A DNA stretch of 48,324 bases from Muribaculum sp. (GCA_009775095.1 VSOZ01000023.1:1-48324), one strand, 5' to 3'. Numbered from the stretch's first letter, positions 25,680 through 35,172 are shown. The notes: a model not told the origin generated them from the letters alone. Program-made: numbers and translations.

Positions 25680-26864
25680 TTATTGGGCGGCTGCGGGCTG
25701 CTCGGCTTTTGCCGATGCCTCGACGGGTTGTATCGTTACGCCGTCTCTTACCTTTGTACCGATGCCTTCGATGGCTATACGCTGTCCCGGTTCGAGACCC
25801 GACATGACGATAAAGTTTTTGCCGTCATCGTTGGGCGATACCTGTATGGGGGTCGACACAACCTTGTTGCTGTCGTTGACTACATAGGCGAAGCGTATGT
25901 TCTGCAATTCGTTGGTGGCTCCTTGGGGAATGACGATTACCTGCTCATACTTGCTGGGTATAAGTACCTGTCCGGTAGAGCCGCTTCGCAGCATACCGGT
26001 CTTGTTGTTGAAGAGCGCACGTACTGTGGCGGCTCCGGTGGTGTTGTTGATAACACCCGATACGGTGGCTACCTTGCCTTTCTCAGAATATATCTCGCCG
26101 TTTGCAAGTCTAAGTGTCACTTCGGGCAGGTTGTTGATGCTCTCAGCAAGAGTCTTGGCGCCGTTATCGGTAAGGTTAAGGATGTCTTTCTCGTTGAGAG
26201 AGAAATAGGCATACACTTGCGAATTGTCGCTGACTGTAGTCAGAGGCACTGCCGACGACGGTGATGCTAGAGAACCTTCACGGTTGGGTATGGTACCTAT
26301 GACACCGTCGGAGGGTGCGGTGACATTGGTGTACGCAAGATTTTTGCGCGCTGTTACAAGGTTGGCGTTGGCTTGGCTTAACTGAGCTTTGGCTTGTGCA
26401 AGAGCGTTGTCGGCCATTTGCCACTCATATTCGCTTATAATATTTTTGTCAAAAAGCATGCGCTTGTTGTTGGCGGTGAGCTGGGCGGTGTTGAGCGCGC
26501 TCTGAGCCACCTTTACGGCCGCTTCAGCCGATTCTACGGCAGCCTGAAACTGTACTTGGTCAAGAGTGAACAGTAACTGACCCTTTTTTACCTGCTGTCC
26601 TTCGTCAACGTGAACTTTTGTTATAAAACCTGTCACCTGAGGTCTTATGTCAATGTCGGTGCGGCCTTTTATGGTCGCAGGATAAGCACTTTCAAGATCG
26701 GAATTTCCATAATTAACTGTCATGACGGCTATTTCAGGAGCCGGAGCCTGCATCTGCTGCTGTTGTCCGCCTCCACAGGCCGAGAGGCTTAACATGGTTG
26801 CCACTGACGCGAAAAGTCCGGCAACTGTCGTTACATTCAATTTCATAAAGTTCGTGTTAAACAT
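25680..26864 (-). CDS. RND efflux periplasmic adaptor (membrane fusion protein)
   Basis: The 394-aa adaptor bridges the inner-membrane pump and the outer-membrane duct. The lipobox LSACGGG gives a lipidated Cys near 30. The lipoyl/barrel-sandwich half DIDIRPQVTGFITKVHVDEG is followed by a helical hairpin (AAVESAEAAVKVAQSALNTA). The second lipoyl half is NVTAPSDGVIGTIPNREGSL, and the beta-barrel domain follows. It is the first gene of the leftward operon and is preceded by a -7 box and a 24-bp dyad. A Crp/Fnr-type regulator gene ends 122 bp upstream, making it a plausible controller. Confidence 0.94.
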   Translation of the reverse strand: MFNTNFMKLNVTTVAGLFASVATMLSLSACGGGQQQQMQAPAPEIAVMTVNYGNSDLESAYPATIKGRTDIDIRPQVTGFITKVHVDEGQQVKKGQLLFTLDQVQFQAAVESAEAAVKVAQSALNTAQLTANNKRMLFDKNIISEYEWQMADNALAQAKAQLSQANANLVTARKNLAYTNVTAPSDGVIGTIPNREGSLASPSSAVPLTTVSDNSQVYAYFSLNEKDILNLTDNGAKTLAESINNLPEVTLRLANGEIYSEKGKVATVSGVINNTTGAATVRALFNNKTGMLRSGSTGQVLIPSKYEQVIVIPQGATNELQNIRFAYVVNDSNKVVSTPIQVSPNDDGKNFIVMSGLEPGQRIAIEGIGTKVRDGVTIQPVEASAKAEQPAAAQ

Positions 26865-26918
26865 ATCTTTTTACCCTATTTAATATCCTGTTGGAAGTAT
26901 AAATTTCGTTTCAGAATG

Positions 26919-26926
26919 CAAAGGTA
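26919..26926 (-). promoter_or_regulatory. -7 promoter element of the efflux operon
   Basis: TACCTTTG on the minus strand matches TAnnTTTG exactly. The start would be near 26912-26916, giving a leader of about 50 nt before the adaptor gene. No TTG is present at the -33 distance; the dyad at 26944-26967 lies there instead. Confidence 0.5.
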
Positions 26927-26943
26927 GGTACACAAAATGGTAT

Positions 26944-26967
26944 TGAATATGATAAATGTCATATTCA
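26944..26967. promoter_or_regulatory. 24-bp dyad, candidate activator site of the efflux operon
   Basis: TGAATATGA and TCATATTCA are perfect 9-bp inverted arms around TAAATG. The centre lies about 40 bp upstream of the predicted start. That is where class II Crp/Fnr-type activators bind, and a gene for such a protein ends 20 bp away. Confidence 0.55.
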
Positions 26968-26986
26968 TTATTAAAATTAAGCATTT

Positions 26987-27583
26987 TTAAGTGTTATTGT
27001 GGCAGCTGTACTTTCCTGACCTTATACGATATAGGGTCTCTTTCGTTATGCCGAGATATGAGGCTATCTGGGTGACGGTAGCACATTCGAGAAGACGGGG
27101 ATAGCGCTTTAGCGCCCATTCGTAACGCTCCGTCGCTGTCATGCTCTGAAGTACGTATATGCGTTCCTCAAGATACGTTGTATAATGTAGCAGCGAGGCG
27201 TTCATAAACAGCAGCCCTTCATGGTGGTCTATATCCTCAATGCCGATCATGGTCTCGTGTAGTTTACGATTGGGCAGATACACTATGTCAGTCGGCTCCA
27301 TGAAGGTTATTGTGAGGGGTATGTCCTCGGAGTTTATGACGAGGTGGGTCATTAGGTATTCGTCATCGAAAGCAAATGACATGGTGTGCTCTTTGCCGTC
27401 TTTCGTATAAAATGCGCGGGCCGCGCCTCTCATTATATAATAAGATGTGTTCTGTATGCTGGAGTTGCCGTCAATGCAGGCTCCGCGGGGCATGTGTGAA
27501 TCCTGCATCAGTCCCGACAGCATGTTTATCTGTCCCTGATCGAGACGATGTATGCGTCGCAGTATGTCTAACGGATGTGCCAT
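26987..27583 (-). CDS. Crp/Fnr-family transcriptional regulator
   Basis: The 198-aa protein has an N-terminal cupin-like effector domain (PRGACIDGNSSIQNTSYYIM, then GKEHTMSFAFDDEYLM), a central dimer helix, and a C-terminal winged helix with TVTQIASYLGITKETLYRIR. No Fe-S cysteine cluster like FNR is seen, so a small-molecule or unknown signal is likely. It follows recQ after 1 bp and is thus the last gene of the wcaJ-recQ unit. It lies directly upstream of the efflux operon in the same direction, separated by 122 bp carrying a good palindrome. Control of the efflux pump is a reasonable inference, not shown. Confidence 0.85.
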   Translation of the reverse strand: MAHPLDILRRIHRLDQGQINMLSGLMQDSHMPRGACIDGNSSIQNTSYYIMRGAARAFYTKDGKEHTMSFAFDDEYLMTHLVINSEDIPLTITFMEPTDIVYLPNRKLHETMIGIEDIDHHEGLLFMNASLLHYTTYLEERIYVLQSMTATERYEWALKRYPRLLECATVTQIASYLGITKETLYRIRSGKYSCHNNT

Positions 27584-27584
27584 A

Positions 27585-29402
27585 TTATTTGAAACGTTTT
27601 ATGAGTTCGGTGAATTGTGCCCAGTATTTAAGGCTTTTGCGCTCGCCGACTCCCTCTATCGTGTTGAACTCGCGTAGGGTTACAGGGCGTCTTTTGACCA
27701 TATCCATAAGGGTTTTGTCAGTAAATACGAGGTAGGGCGGTATGCCTTCGGACTTGGCGAGCGACATGCGCAGCCGCTTAAGCTCGGCGAACAATATTTC
27801 GGCGGGGTTGCGTGTCGGCGTAGATGCCGATGATTTTTTTGTGGTTTTGGCAGCGGGTTTGGCCGGATGGTAGCGCGATAGCATCACGGTAGTCTCGCCC
27901 TTCAGCACCGACATGCCATAGGCTGTCACTTTAAGTCGGTTGCGCTCGTTGTAGGCCATGTCGAGCAGCCCGAGCTGTATCATCTGTCCTATGTATGAAT
28001 TCCACTCGCCGAATGTTAGCTGCCGTCCCACGCCATATGTTTTTATATGATCATATCCTCGTTCGATTATTTCGGCTCGTGCCGAACCGCGCAGGATGTC
28101 GGTAAGCATGGTGAGTCCGACCTGTTGGCCGGTACGTATGACGGCGCTTAGGGCCATCTGTGTTATGACGGTGCCGTCAAAGCGTTCCGGCGGGTCAAGA
28201 CACACGTCGCAGTTGCCGCAGTCATGGTCAAGGGCTTCGTTGAAGTAGCTGAGTAGCACGCGACGACGACACACGGGGCTCTCGCAATATTCTTTCATGC
28301 GGTTCAGCTTCTCCGCATTCAGGGCCGGCTGGCCCGATTCGTCGATGAAGCTCTGGAGAGTGGCCACGTCGGCATACGAGTAAAACAGCACTGTCTCCGA
28401 GGGCATGCCGTCGCGTCCTGCACGACCGATCTCCTGATAGTAACTCTCCATGTTTCTCGGCATGTTGTTGTGGACTACCCAGCGTATGTTGCTTTTATCG
28501 ATGCCCATGCCGAAGGCTACGGTGGCGCATACGGCCTGAATGTCGCCGTCGCTGAACATGCGTTGCGCTTCGTCGCGCTTTTTCGGTGTCAGGCCGGCGT
28601 GGTATACGATGCTCCGGTAGCCGCGCAGATTAAGTTCGGCGTTTGTCGTCTCGGCTCCTTTGCGGCTGAGGCAGTAGACTATGCCGGAGTCGTCAGGATA
28701 TCGGTCGATGAGTTTTGTTATGATGCCTATGCGCTTGCTTTTGCCCGGGTTAGGCAATACTTTCAGCGACAGATTGGGCCGGTCAAACGATGCTATATGT
28801 ATGAACGGGTTGTCGAGCCGAAGTTGGGTTATTATGTCATCGCGGGTTATGCGGTCGGCCGTGGCTGTAAGTGCTATGACAGGAATCTGTGGGAATCGTT
28901 CTTTAAGAACTTTCAACTCCGAGTATTCCGGCCGGAAGTCATGGCCCCATTGCGATATGCAGTGGGCCTCATCGATGGCAAACAAGCTGACGAAACGGCT
29001 AATGTCGATGCGCTCCATCTCCTGAAGCAGGCGTTCGGGCGACATGTAGAGCAGTTTCATATGGCCGCGTATCGCTTCGTCAAGCGCCCGGCGGTTTTCA
29101 CCGCCTGCGTTGCCGCTGTTGACGGCCGTTGCCGGAATGCCGTTGGCATTCAGTCCTGCAACTTGGTCTTTCATAAGCGATATAAGCGGCGACACTACTA
29201 TGCAGCATCCTTCGTGAAGCATGGCCGGTATCTGATAGCATATCGACTTGCCGCCGCCGGTGGGCATGAGTGCGAGTGTATCGCGCCCCGACATGATCGA
29301 GCGTATTATGTCGAGCTGGCCCGGTCGGAAGCTGTCATATCCGAAGAAGCGGCGCAGAAGCGCGTGTGCGCGCCGGTCTATATCTTTATTGTCGGTGTCC
29401 AT
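27585..29402 (-). CDS. recQ: RecQ-family ATP-dependent DNA helicase
   Basis: RecQ unwinds DNA 3'-5' in recombination and repair. The 605-aa protein has the Q-motif region FGYDSFRPGQLDII, Walker A PTGGGKSICYQIP (about 44-56), the DEAH box AIDEAHCISQWGHDFRPEYS (about 135-155) and motif VI QEIGRAGRDG. The zinc-binding RQC region has cysteines in CESPVCRRR and HDCGNCDVC. The C-terminal HRDC domain starts near AEILFAELKRLRMSLAKSEG. It sits between the sugar transferase (2 bp gap) and the Crp/Fnr regulator (1 bp gap), an unusual but clearly operonic packing. Confidence 0.95.
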   Translation of the reverse strand: MDTDNKDIDRRAHALLRRFFGYDSFRPGQLDIIRSIMSGRDTLALMPTGGGKSICYQIPAMLHEGCCIVVSPLISLMKDQVAGLNANGIPATAVNSGNAGGENRRALDEAIRGHMKLLYMSPERLLQEMERIDISRFVSLFAIDEAHCISQWGHDFRPEYSELKVLKERFPQIPVIALTATADRITRDDIITQLRLDNPFIHIASFDRPNLSLKVLPNPGKSKRIGIITKLIDRYPDDSGIVYCLSRKGAETTNAELNLRGYRSIVYHAGLTPKKRDEAQRMFSDGDIQAVCATVAFGMGIDKSNIRWVVHNNMPRNMESYYQEIGRAGRDGMPSETVLFYSYADVATLQSFIDESGQPALNAEKLNRMKEYCESPVCRRRVLLSYFNEALDHDCGNCDVCLDPPERFDGTVITQMALSAVIRTGQQVGLTMLTDILRGSARAEIIERGYDHIKTYGVGRQLTFGEWNSYIGQMIQLGLLDMAYNERNRLKVTAYGMSVLKGETTVMLSRYHPAKPAAKTTKKSSASTPTRNPAEILFAELKRLRMSLAKSEGIPPYLVFTDKTLMDMVKRRPVTLREFNTIEGVGERKSLKYWAQFTELIKRFK

Positions 29403-29404
29403 TG

Positions 29405-30784
29405 TCAGAATACATTGTTGTCCCGCTTCAACAGGTTGCGGGCGGTAAGTGTTATGATTTTAAGATCGAGCATAGGACTCCAGTTTTCCATATACCATAC
29501 GTCGTGCTCGACACGTCTCTCCATTTTCCATAGTTCTTCGGTGAGTCCGCGATAGCCGTTTATCTGTGCCCACCCGGTTATGCCGGGCTTGATAAGGTGG
29601 CGTACCATGTATCGGTCGATCAGTTTTGTATAGTCGTCGGTCTGGCTTATCATGTGAGGCCGTGGCCCGACTATCGACATGTCGCCGCGCAGTACGTTGA
29701 TAAATTGCGGCAGCTCGTCAAGACTTGTACGTCGTAGAATGCGTCCTACCGGAGTTATGCGCGGATCGTCGCGTCGGGTTGGTGTGCTGTTGCTTTGTGT
29801 ATTTATATACATTGTGCGGAATTTGTAGCATGTAAACTCTTTGCCGAGATATCCTGTACGTTTCTGCCTGAATAACACAGGTCCCGGCGACGTAAGTTTT
29901 ATTACCGTCGCTATTGTCATAAAGGCTATGGGTGATATGAGGAGAAATATAATGGCGCCGATGATGTCGCCGCTTCGTTTTATCGCACGGTTTACTATGT
30001 TCTTGAGAGGATTGGCCCGTATGCAGAGAAAGGGTACGTTGCCTATGGTGCCGAGGGCGTTGACTTTTCCCGCATAACGGCTTATCGGCGGCACTACGTA
30101 GACTTGCGTGAGACATGCATCGGCTATGGCGACAACTCTATGCAGGGTCTCGTGGTCTTCGGCGGATAGCGTGAAGTAAACTTCGTCAATATGTGTGGCG
30201 CTTAAAAATGCATCAAGACAATCGATAGTGCCTATATAGTCGTGGGTATCGATGTCGTCATGTCTTTTGTATTTTGAGAAGAAGCCTTTGAACGTATAGC
30301 CATATCCCGGGTCGGCGAGTATCTCATCGCGAAGGCGCAATGCGGTATCTCCGGTGCCGATTATGATGACCGAACTTGAATTGCAACCGTTGCGACGTAT
30401 GCGTTTTATTATAAGGCGTGTGAATATGAGGTTTGCCGGCATAAGGATACACATTGCGGTGTAAAACCATAGGTAGAACGACCTGTCATGTATCCATGAG
30501 TTGAGAAATGATAACAGTGCGAAGAAAAACAATGCGTGTATACCGGCGGCTACAAATGCGTTACCCACGATTTTATCGATGTGCAATGACCTCGTGGCTG
30601 TGTGTCGGGAGATGAAATATGTGGCAGGAATAGCAGCGGTATTTGCAACAAGCCAAGTGACTTTCCATCTGAAGCCGATAATGTCATCATCAAACATGGT
30701 AGCCAGAATGTAGCATAGGTTTACCGTCAGAATTATTACTGTTGATTCTGCTGCCGAAAGATAAATGCTGCTTTTGTTGCCCAT
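29405..30784 (-). CDS. Undecaprenyl-phosphate sugar phosphotransferase (WcaJ/WbaP-like)
   Basis: Such membrane enzymes move a hexose-1-phosphate from a nucleotide-sugar to undecaprenyl phosphate and so start capsule or exopolysaccharide units. The 459-aa protein has four N-terminal membrane helices (for example STVIILTVNLCYILATMF). A Rossmann-like CoA-binding-type domain follows (SSVIIIGTGDTALRLRDEIL), then a further membrane hairpin. The catalytic bacterial-sugar-transferase domain shows KRSGDIIGAIIFLLISP, CYKFRTMYIN, SLDELPQFINVLRGDMSIVG, PRP and IKPGITGWAQINGYRG. No capsule genes adjoin it, so it may act on a locus elsewhere. It heads a tight unit with recQ and a Crp/Fnr regulator. Confidence 0.92.
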   Translation of the reverse strand: MGNKSSIYLSAAESTVIILTVNLCYILATMFDDDIIGFRWKVTWLVANTAAIPATYFISRHTATRSLHIDKIVGNAFVAAGIHALFFFALLSFLNSWIHDRSFYLWFYTAMCILMPANLIFTRLIIKRIRRNGCNSSSVIIIGTGDTALRLRDEILADPGYGYTFKGFFSKYKRHDDIDTHDYIGTIDCLDAFLSATHIDEVYFTLSAEDHETLHRVVAIADACLTQVYVVPPISRYAGKVNALGTIGNVPFLCIRANPLKNIVNRAIKRSGDIIGAIIFLLISPIAFMTIATVIKLTSPGPVLFRQKRTGYLGKEFTCYKFRTMYINTQSNSTPTRRDDPRITPVGRILRRTSLDELPQFINVLRGDMSIVGPRPHMISQTDDYTKLIDRYMVRHLIKPGITGWAQINGYRGLTEELWKMERRVEHDVWYMENWSPMLDLKIITLTARNLLKRDNNVF

Positions 30785-30804
30785 TGTTTATTATATAAGA
30801 TGAA

Positions 30805-30851
30805 AAGGATGTGTCAACACGAAGCTCGTTTTAGCTTGTTGACACATCCTT
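30805..30851 (-). terminator. Terminator of the DUF349 gene
   Basis: AAGGATGTGTCAACA (30805-30819) pairs perfectly with the matching arm at 30837-30851, with an inner AGCT/AGCT stem. Leftward it is followed by TTTTCATCTT. It separates the DUF349 gene from the wcaJ-recQ unit. Confidence 0.8.
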
Positions 30852-30879
30852 AAAGTCGTAAATGTGTATATTGACGGTA

Positions 30880-32733
30880 TTAAAGTTTATTGTCAATCAA
30901 CTTGATCTTTTCTTCGAGCGTGGCGAGGTCGTCCTTTATACGCTGTATTTTGCGTTCCATGTCGCGCAGAAGCGAGTTTCCGTCTTTTGACTTCACATTG
31001 AAGAAGCCCATGTTGTTTTCATAAGTCTTCAGCTCGTTACGTTTGGCTTCGAATGTCCTTACAAGACGCTCGCGTTCACGATACAGCTTGTTCTCGTCGT
31101 TGCCCATGTCGTTGATGCTCTGTGCAAAGTTTGACATGTTGGCTTTTGTCTCCTTGATGTCAAAACGATCGTACAGAGAGTCGACCACAGCCTTGTATGC
31201 GTCGTAGACTTTGTCCTTGTCTTTAAATGGCACGTGTCCTGTCTGTTGCCATTCGGCCATGAGGTTGCGTACGAGCGTTATGGCTTCGTTGCGATCGGTG
31301 TCGTCGGTTATCGCCTTGAGCTTGTCGATGATTTCGTTTTTCTGCTTGAGATTGGCCTGTTCGGTCTTTCTCACACCCGAAGTGGCTTTCTTGCGTCGGT
31401 CAAAGAAGTAGTCGCATGCTTCTTGGAAGCGCTGCCACACGTTGTCGCTGTGCTTTTTGTCTACCGGTCCCACTGTCTTCCACTCTTTCTGGAGGGCCAC
31501 AAGCTGGTCGGCTGTCTTTTTCCAGTCGGAACTCTCTTTCAGGGCTTCGGCCTTTTCACACAGCGCCTCTTTCTTGGCGAGATTGGCGGCGTGTGTCTCG
31601 CGCATGTTCTTGAAATATTCGGCTTTTTTCGCAAAGAAACGGTCACAGGTCTCACGGAAGCGTGCAAACAGTGTGTTGTTTACTTTCTTTGATGCGAAAC
31701 CGAGCTTTTTCCAGTCTTCCTGTGCTGCGAGAATTTGCTTGGTCATTTGATCCCAGCCGGAAACACTCTTCAGATTTTCGAAGTCCAGAGCCTCTATACG
31801 CTCGCAGATAGCTGTCTTTTTCTCTTCATTCTCGCGCTCGCGGGCTTTACGTTCCTCAAAGAATGCCTGATAGCGCTTGTTGACAATTGCCGAAGCGTCT
31901 TTAAACTTGTTCCATATTTCTTCACGTATCTCTTTAGCCACAGGACCGGTCTCGCGCCATTTGTCGTGCAACTCCTGGAGCCGGCGGAATGCAAGTATGA
32001 CGTCAGGCTCGTCGGCAAGCTTCTCGGCTTCGGAGAGCAAAAGGGTTTTCTGCTCGAGATTTTTCTTGAAGTCGTAGTCGCGAAGGTCTTTATTTATTTT
32101 GAGCTGATCGTAAAAGCGTTCTACGGCAGCCGAATAGTTGCGGTAAAGGTCGGTGGTGTCGGTAGGGGGCACATCGCCGGTGTCCTTGAACTCCTGCGAC
32201 AGTTCGCGGAAGCGGGGAAACAGTCGGTTTACGTTGTCGGTGTCTTCCGCCATTTTTCCGAGCTCATCTATGATGGCAAGCTTTTTTTCAAGATTGGCTT
32301 TCTGTTGTGCTTCCACTTCGGCCATATATTCGGCTTTCTTGGCTTTGATCACGTCAAGGAGTCCGTGGAGGCGCTCTTCATCGGCATTGGGAAGCGGGGC
32401 AAACGCAGCCTCTTCATTGCCTTTTTCAAGAAATGCCTGCTTTTCAGCTGCAAGCTCTGTCTTGCGGATTGCGTAAAAATATTGTTTCAGCCGTGTCACC
32501 TCTTCGCGCACTATTTCGGAGCCCTCTTTGGCGCATATGGCTTCAAGAGTGCTTAATATCTCTTCCTTGGTCAGCTGCTTGTCAGTCTCTGCGACAGCTT
32601 CGTCTTCCTCGGGGTCGATGGCTTCCACGGTTATACTTTCTTCAACTTCAACAGGGGCCTCGGGGGCTCCTTCATTCAAGGTTAAATCCTGATCGGTATT
32701 GTCTACCGGCTGGGATTGTTCACGCAATTCCAT
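30880..32733 (-). CDS. DUF349 repeat protein
   Basis: The 617-aa protein has an acidic, low-complexity N-terminus (1-50) followed by several helical DUF349 repeats. Each contains a W.(K/E)(T/L)G.V and F..(C/A).(F/Y)F pattern, for example DKWRETGPVAKEIREEIWNK and KEWKTVGPVDKKHSDNVWQR, then WQQTGHVPFKDKDKVYDAYK. The whole protein is predicted to be charged coiled coil and cytoplasmic. The function of the family is unknown to me, although it is widespread in Bacteroidota. It is a single-gene unit, with a possible -7 box TACATTTG at 32792-32799 (minus strand) and the strong terminator at 30805-30851. Confidence 0.88.
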   Translation of the reverse strand: MELREQSQPVDNTDQDLTLNEGAPEAPVEVEESITVEAIDPEEDEAVAETDKQLTKEEILSTLEAICAKEGSEIVREEVTRLKQYFYAIRKTELAAEKQAFLEKGNEEAAFAPLPNADEERLHGLLDVIKAKKAEYMAEVEAQQKANLEKKLAIIDELGKMAEDTDNVNRLFPRFRELSQEFKDTGDVPPTDTTDLYRNYSAAVERFYDQLKINKDLRDYDFKKNLEQKTLLLSEAEKLADEPDVILAFRRLQELHDKWRETGPVAKEIREEIWNKFKDASAIVNKRYQAFFEERKARERENEEKKTAICERIEALDFENLKSVSGWDQMTKQILAAQEDWKKLGFASKKVNNTLFARFRETCDRFFAKKAEYFKNMRETHAANLAKKEALCEKAEALKESSDWKKTADQLVALQKEWKTVGPVDKKHSDNVWQRFQEACDYFFDRRKKATSGVRKTEQANLKQKNEIIDKLKAITDDTDRNEAITLVRNLMAEWQQTGHVPFKDKDKVYDAYKAVVDSLYDRFDIKETKANMSNFAQSINDMGNDENKLYRERERLVRTFEAKRNELKTYENNMGFFNVKSKDGNSLLRDMERKIQRIKDDLATLEEKIKLIDNKL

Positions 32734-32894
32734 AGAGTATATGATTTAGTAAAAATAGTCAATTTAGCACTGTAGTATTGTAATAAAGTCCCAAATGTAA
32801 TGAAAATTTTAATAAGTAAAAGCATTTCCACATCAAAAAAGGTGTTTTTATTAAAATACTCATTAAAAATGGACATTATATTGTGTTGATGACA

Positions 32895-35138
32895 TCACTT
32901 GTAGGTGATATCGGTCCATTGAGGCGGGGTCACTCCGTGCAGATGCTTTACAAAAAAGTCGTAGCGCTTGTGGTCGCCGTACGCCTCGCCCATGGTGTGG
33001 TGCGCGCCGGGTATCACTACAAGCTCGAAGTCTTTGTTGGCCTTGATGAGGGCGTCGGCCACCTGCATCGTTGACGCCGGGTCGACATTGTCGTCCATTT
33101 CGCCCACTACCAGCATAAGCGGGCGGCTTAGTTTGTGGGCGTTCACCACGTTGGAGGAGCGGGCGTAGGATGCGTCTACGGGATAGCCCATCCACAGCTC
33201 GTTCCACCATATTTTATCCATGCGGTTGTCGTGGCAGCCGCAGGCAGAGTAGGCCGCTTTATAGAATTCCGGATGGTTCAGCAGTGCCGAGGTCGACTCC
33301 TGTCCGCCGGCCGAGCAGCCGAAAATGCCGACTCTGTTGATGTCCATGTAGCTGTATTTGTCGGCCGCAGCTTTTATCCAAGCTATGTGGTCGGGTATTC
33401 CGGCGTCGCCGAGGTTTTTGTAGCAGAAGTTTTCGAATTCACGCGAGCGGAATGAAGTGCCGAGCCCGTCGACCATGACCACTATGAAGCCGAGTTCGGC
33501 TATGGGCGTCATCCAGTGGTTGTAGGGCGCGAATGTTTTGGGCACGTATTGATCGCCCGGGCCTTGGTATATATATTCGATTACCGGATACTTTTTTGTC
33601 GGGTCAAAATTGCTCGGGCGGTATATGACGCCCCACATGGGTGTCTTGCCGTCGCGTCCGGGCGCGGTAAATACTTCCGGAGCTTTCCACTTCTCGGCAT
33701 ACAGTGCGGAGGCGTCGGCCCGCTCTACGGTCATGAGCTCGCTGCCGTCGTCGGCGCTGCGAAGTATGGCCACGGGAGGTGTGTCGACGGTGGAATATGT
33801 ATCGACAACATACTTCATGTCGGGCGAAAATACGGCTTTGTGCATGCCTGTGCCGGGTGTCAGCGCCCGCATGTCGGTGCCGTCGAGGTTTATGGAGTAA
33901 TAGCTTATGAAGTAAGGATCGACCGCCGGGTCCACGCCGTTGGCCGAGAAGTATATCTTGCCTGATGCTTCGTCGACGCGTATTACTTCGCGCACATACC
34001 ACGGGCCGCGGGTTATCTGCCTGACGGGCTTTCCGGTCGTGCGGTCTATTATATATAGGTGATTCCAGTTGTCGCGTTCGCTCATCCATATTATATGGCG
34101 GTTGTCTTTCATGTCATGGCGGAAGCGGCGCGTGTAGTTTACGTACTTGTCGTGGGTCTCCTCGATAAGTGTAGTGACATTGCCGGTCTCGGCCGACAGT
34201 TCAAGCACGCGGTACACTTTGTGGCCCCGTTGGTTGTATTCAAACGTTACGGCGCGGCTGTCATCGTTCCATCTCGGTCCGTACAGGTCATACTGCCTGT
34301 CGAAAAGCCGTGTGTCGGGTATTATCGCCGGCTCACCTTCCGTTGAGAATATGCAGGGCGTTTTGAAGCGGAGCTCATCGCCCGGCTTTGCATACTCCTG
34401 CCTGTGGAGCTTCGGCTGCAGCCCGTCTTTGGGCGATGACTCGACGTAATATACATAGCGCTTCTCGGCGGGACGTATTTTGCATGTCGCCAACTTCTTG
34501 CTGTCGGGCGACCATTGTATATAAGACGAATAGTAGTTGCCGAGGGTGCCGTCGTTGCTGAGCTGTCGCTCCTCCGACGTACTGTTGTTTTTTATCCATA
34601 TGTTGTGCTCGCGTATGAATGCCGTGTGGCTGCCGTCGGGCGACGTTACGGGGCCGTTGCCCTTTTCGTCGTCGACCACCATCCAGTGAGGGGCTTTGCG
34701 GCCAGGTTTCACGGCTCCCTCGTCGATTAACCGGTCGGTCTTTACGGCATATGCGCGGTGGTGGCCGTCGGCTATGAAGCGCAGAGTGTCCAGACGGCTG
34801 TTTACTGACAGCCGGTCGAGGCGCAGGTTGCTCGGGCTGACTTCGTGCTCGAGACTTTTTGTCAGCGTGGCGGCAAGCTTTCGGTGGTCAAACAGCGTAC
34901 GCTTTGTCTTGTTGCGTGCGTTGACTGCCGTATATATGTTTCCGTTGTCGGTTTCCTGTACATAAATGAAGCAGTCGGTGCCGTTTACCCACATAGGTTG
35001 TATGCGCGCGTTCTTTACTTTGGCGCCACTGTAGCGTGACGCTGACGAGTAGGCCCGGTTGTAGTCGTCTATTGTGCCTTGACCGTTTACTGTCAGGCAA
35101 CATGCGGCAAGGATCGATAAAATAACTGTTTTCTTCAT
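32895..35138 (-). CDS. S9 family prolyl dipeptidyl peptidase (DPP IV-like), exported
   Basis: The enzyme removes X-Pro dipeptides from peptide N-termini, typically in the periplasm of protein- and peptide-using Bacteroidota. The 747-aa precursor has a signal peptide MKKTVILSILAACCLTVNGQ. An eight-bladed propeller domain (about 50-480) includes WSPDSKKLATCKI and DRQYDLYGPRWNDDSRAVTF. The C-terminal alpha/beta hydrolase has the nucleophile in GCSAGG (Ser609), the acid in GEMDDNVDP (Asp682/683) and His in GAHHT (713/714). The gene stands alone; a -7 box and an inverted repeat lie upstream. Confidence 0.93.
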   Translation of the reverse strand: MKKTVILSILAACCLTVNGQGTIDDYNRAYSSASRYSGAKVKNARIQPMWVNGTDCFIYVQETDNGNIYTAVNARNKTKRTLFDHRKLAATLTKSLEHEVSPSNLRLDRLSVNSRLDTLRFIADGHHRAYAVKTDRLIDEGAVKPGRKAPHWMVVDDEKGNGPVTSPDGSHTAFIREHNIWIKNNSTSEERQLSNDGTLGNYYSSYIQWSPDSKKLATCKIRPAEKRYVYYVESSPKDGLQPKLHRQEYAKPGDELRFKTPCIFSTEGEPAIIPDTRLFDRQYDLYGPRWNDDSRAVTFEYNQRGHKVYRVLELSAETGNVTTLIEETHDKYVNYTRRFRHDMKDNRHIIWMSERDNWNHLYIIDRTTGKPVRQITRGPWYVREVIRVDEASGKIYFSANGVDPAVDPYFISYYSINLDGTDMRALTPGTGMHKAVFSPDMKYVVDTYSTVDTPPVAILRSADDGSELMTVERADASALYAEKWKAPEVFTAPGRDGKTPMWGVIYRPSNFDPTKKYPVIEYIYQGPGDQYVPKTFAPYNHWMTPIAELGFIVVMVDGLGTSFRSREFENFCYKNLGDAGIPDHIAWIKAAADKYSYMDINRVGIFGCSAGGQESTSALLNHPEFYKAAYSACGCHDNRMDKIWWNELWMGYPVDASYARSSNVVNAHKLSRPLMLVVGEMDDNVDPASTMQVADALIKANKDFELVVIPGAHHTMGEAYGDHKRYDFFVKHLHGVTPPQWTDITYK

Positions 35139-35172
35139 GATGTGTAGCTGTCTGCATAATGATTTTCTATGT

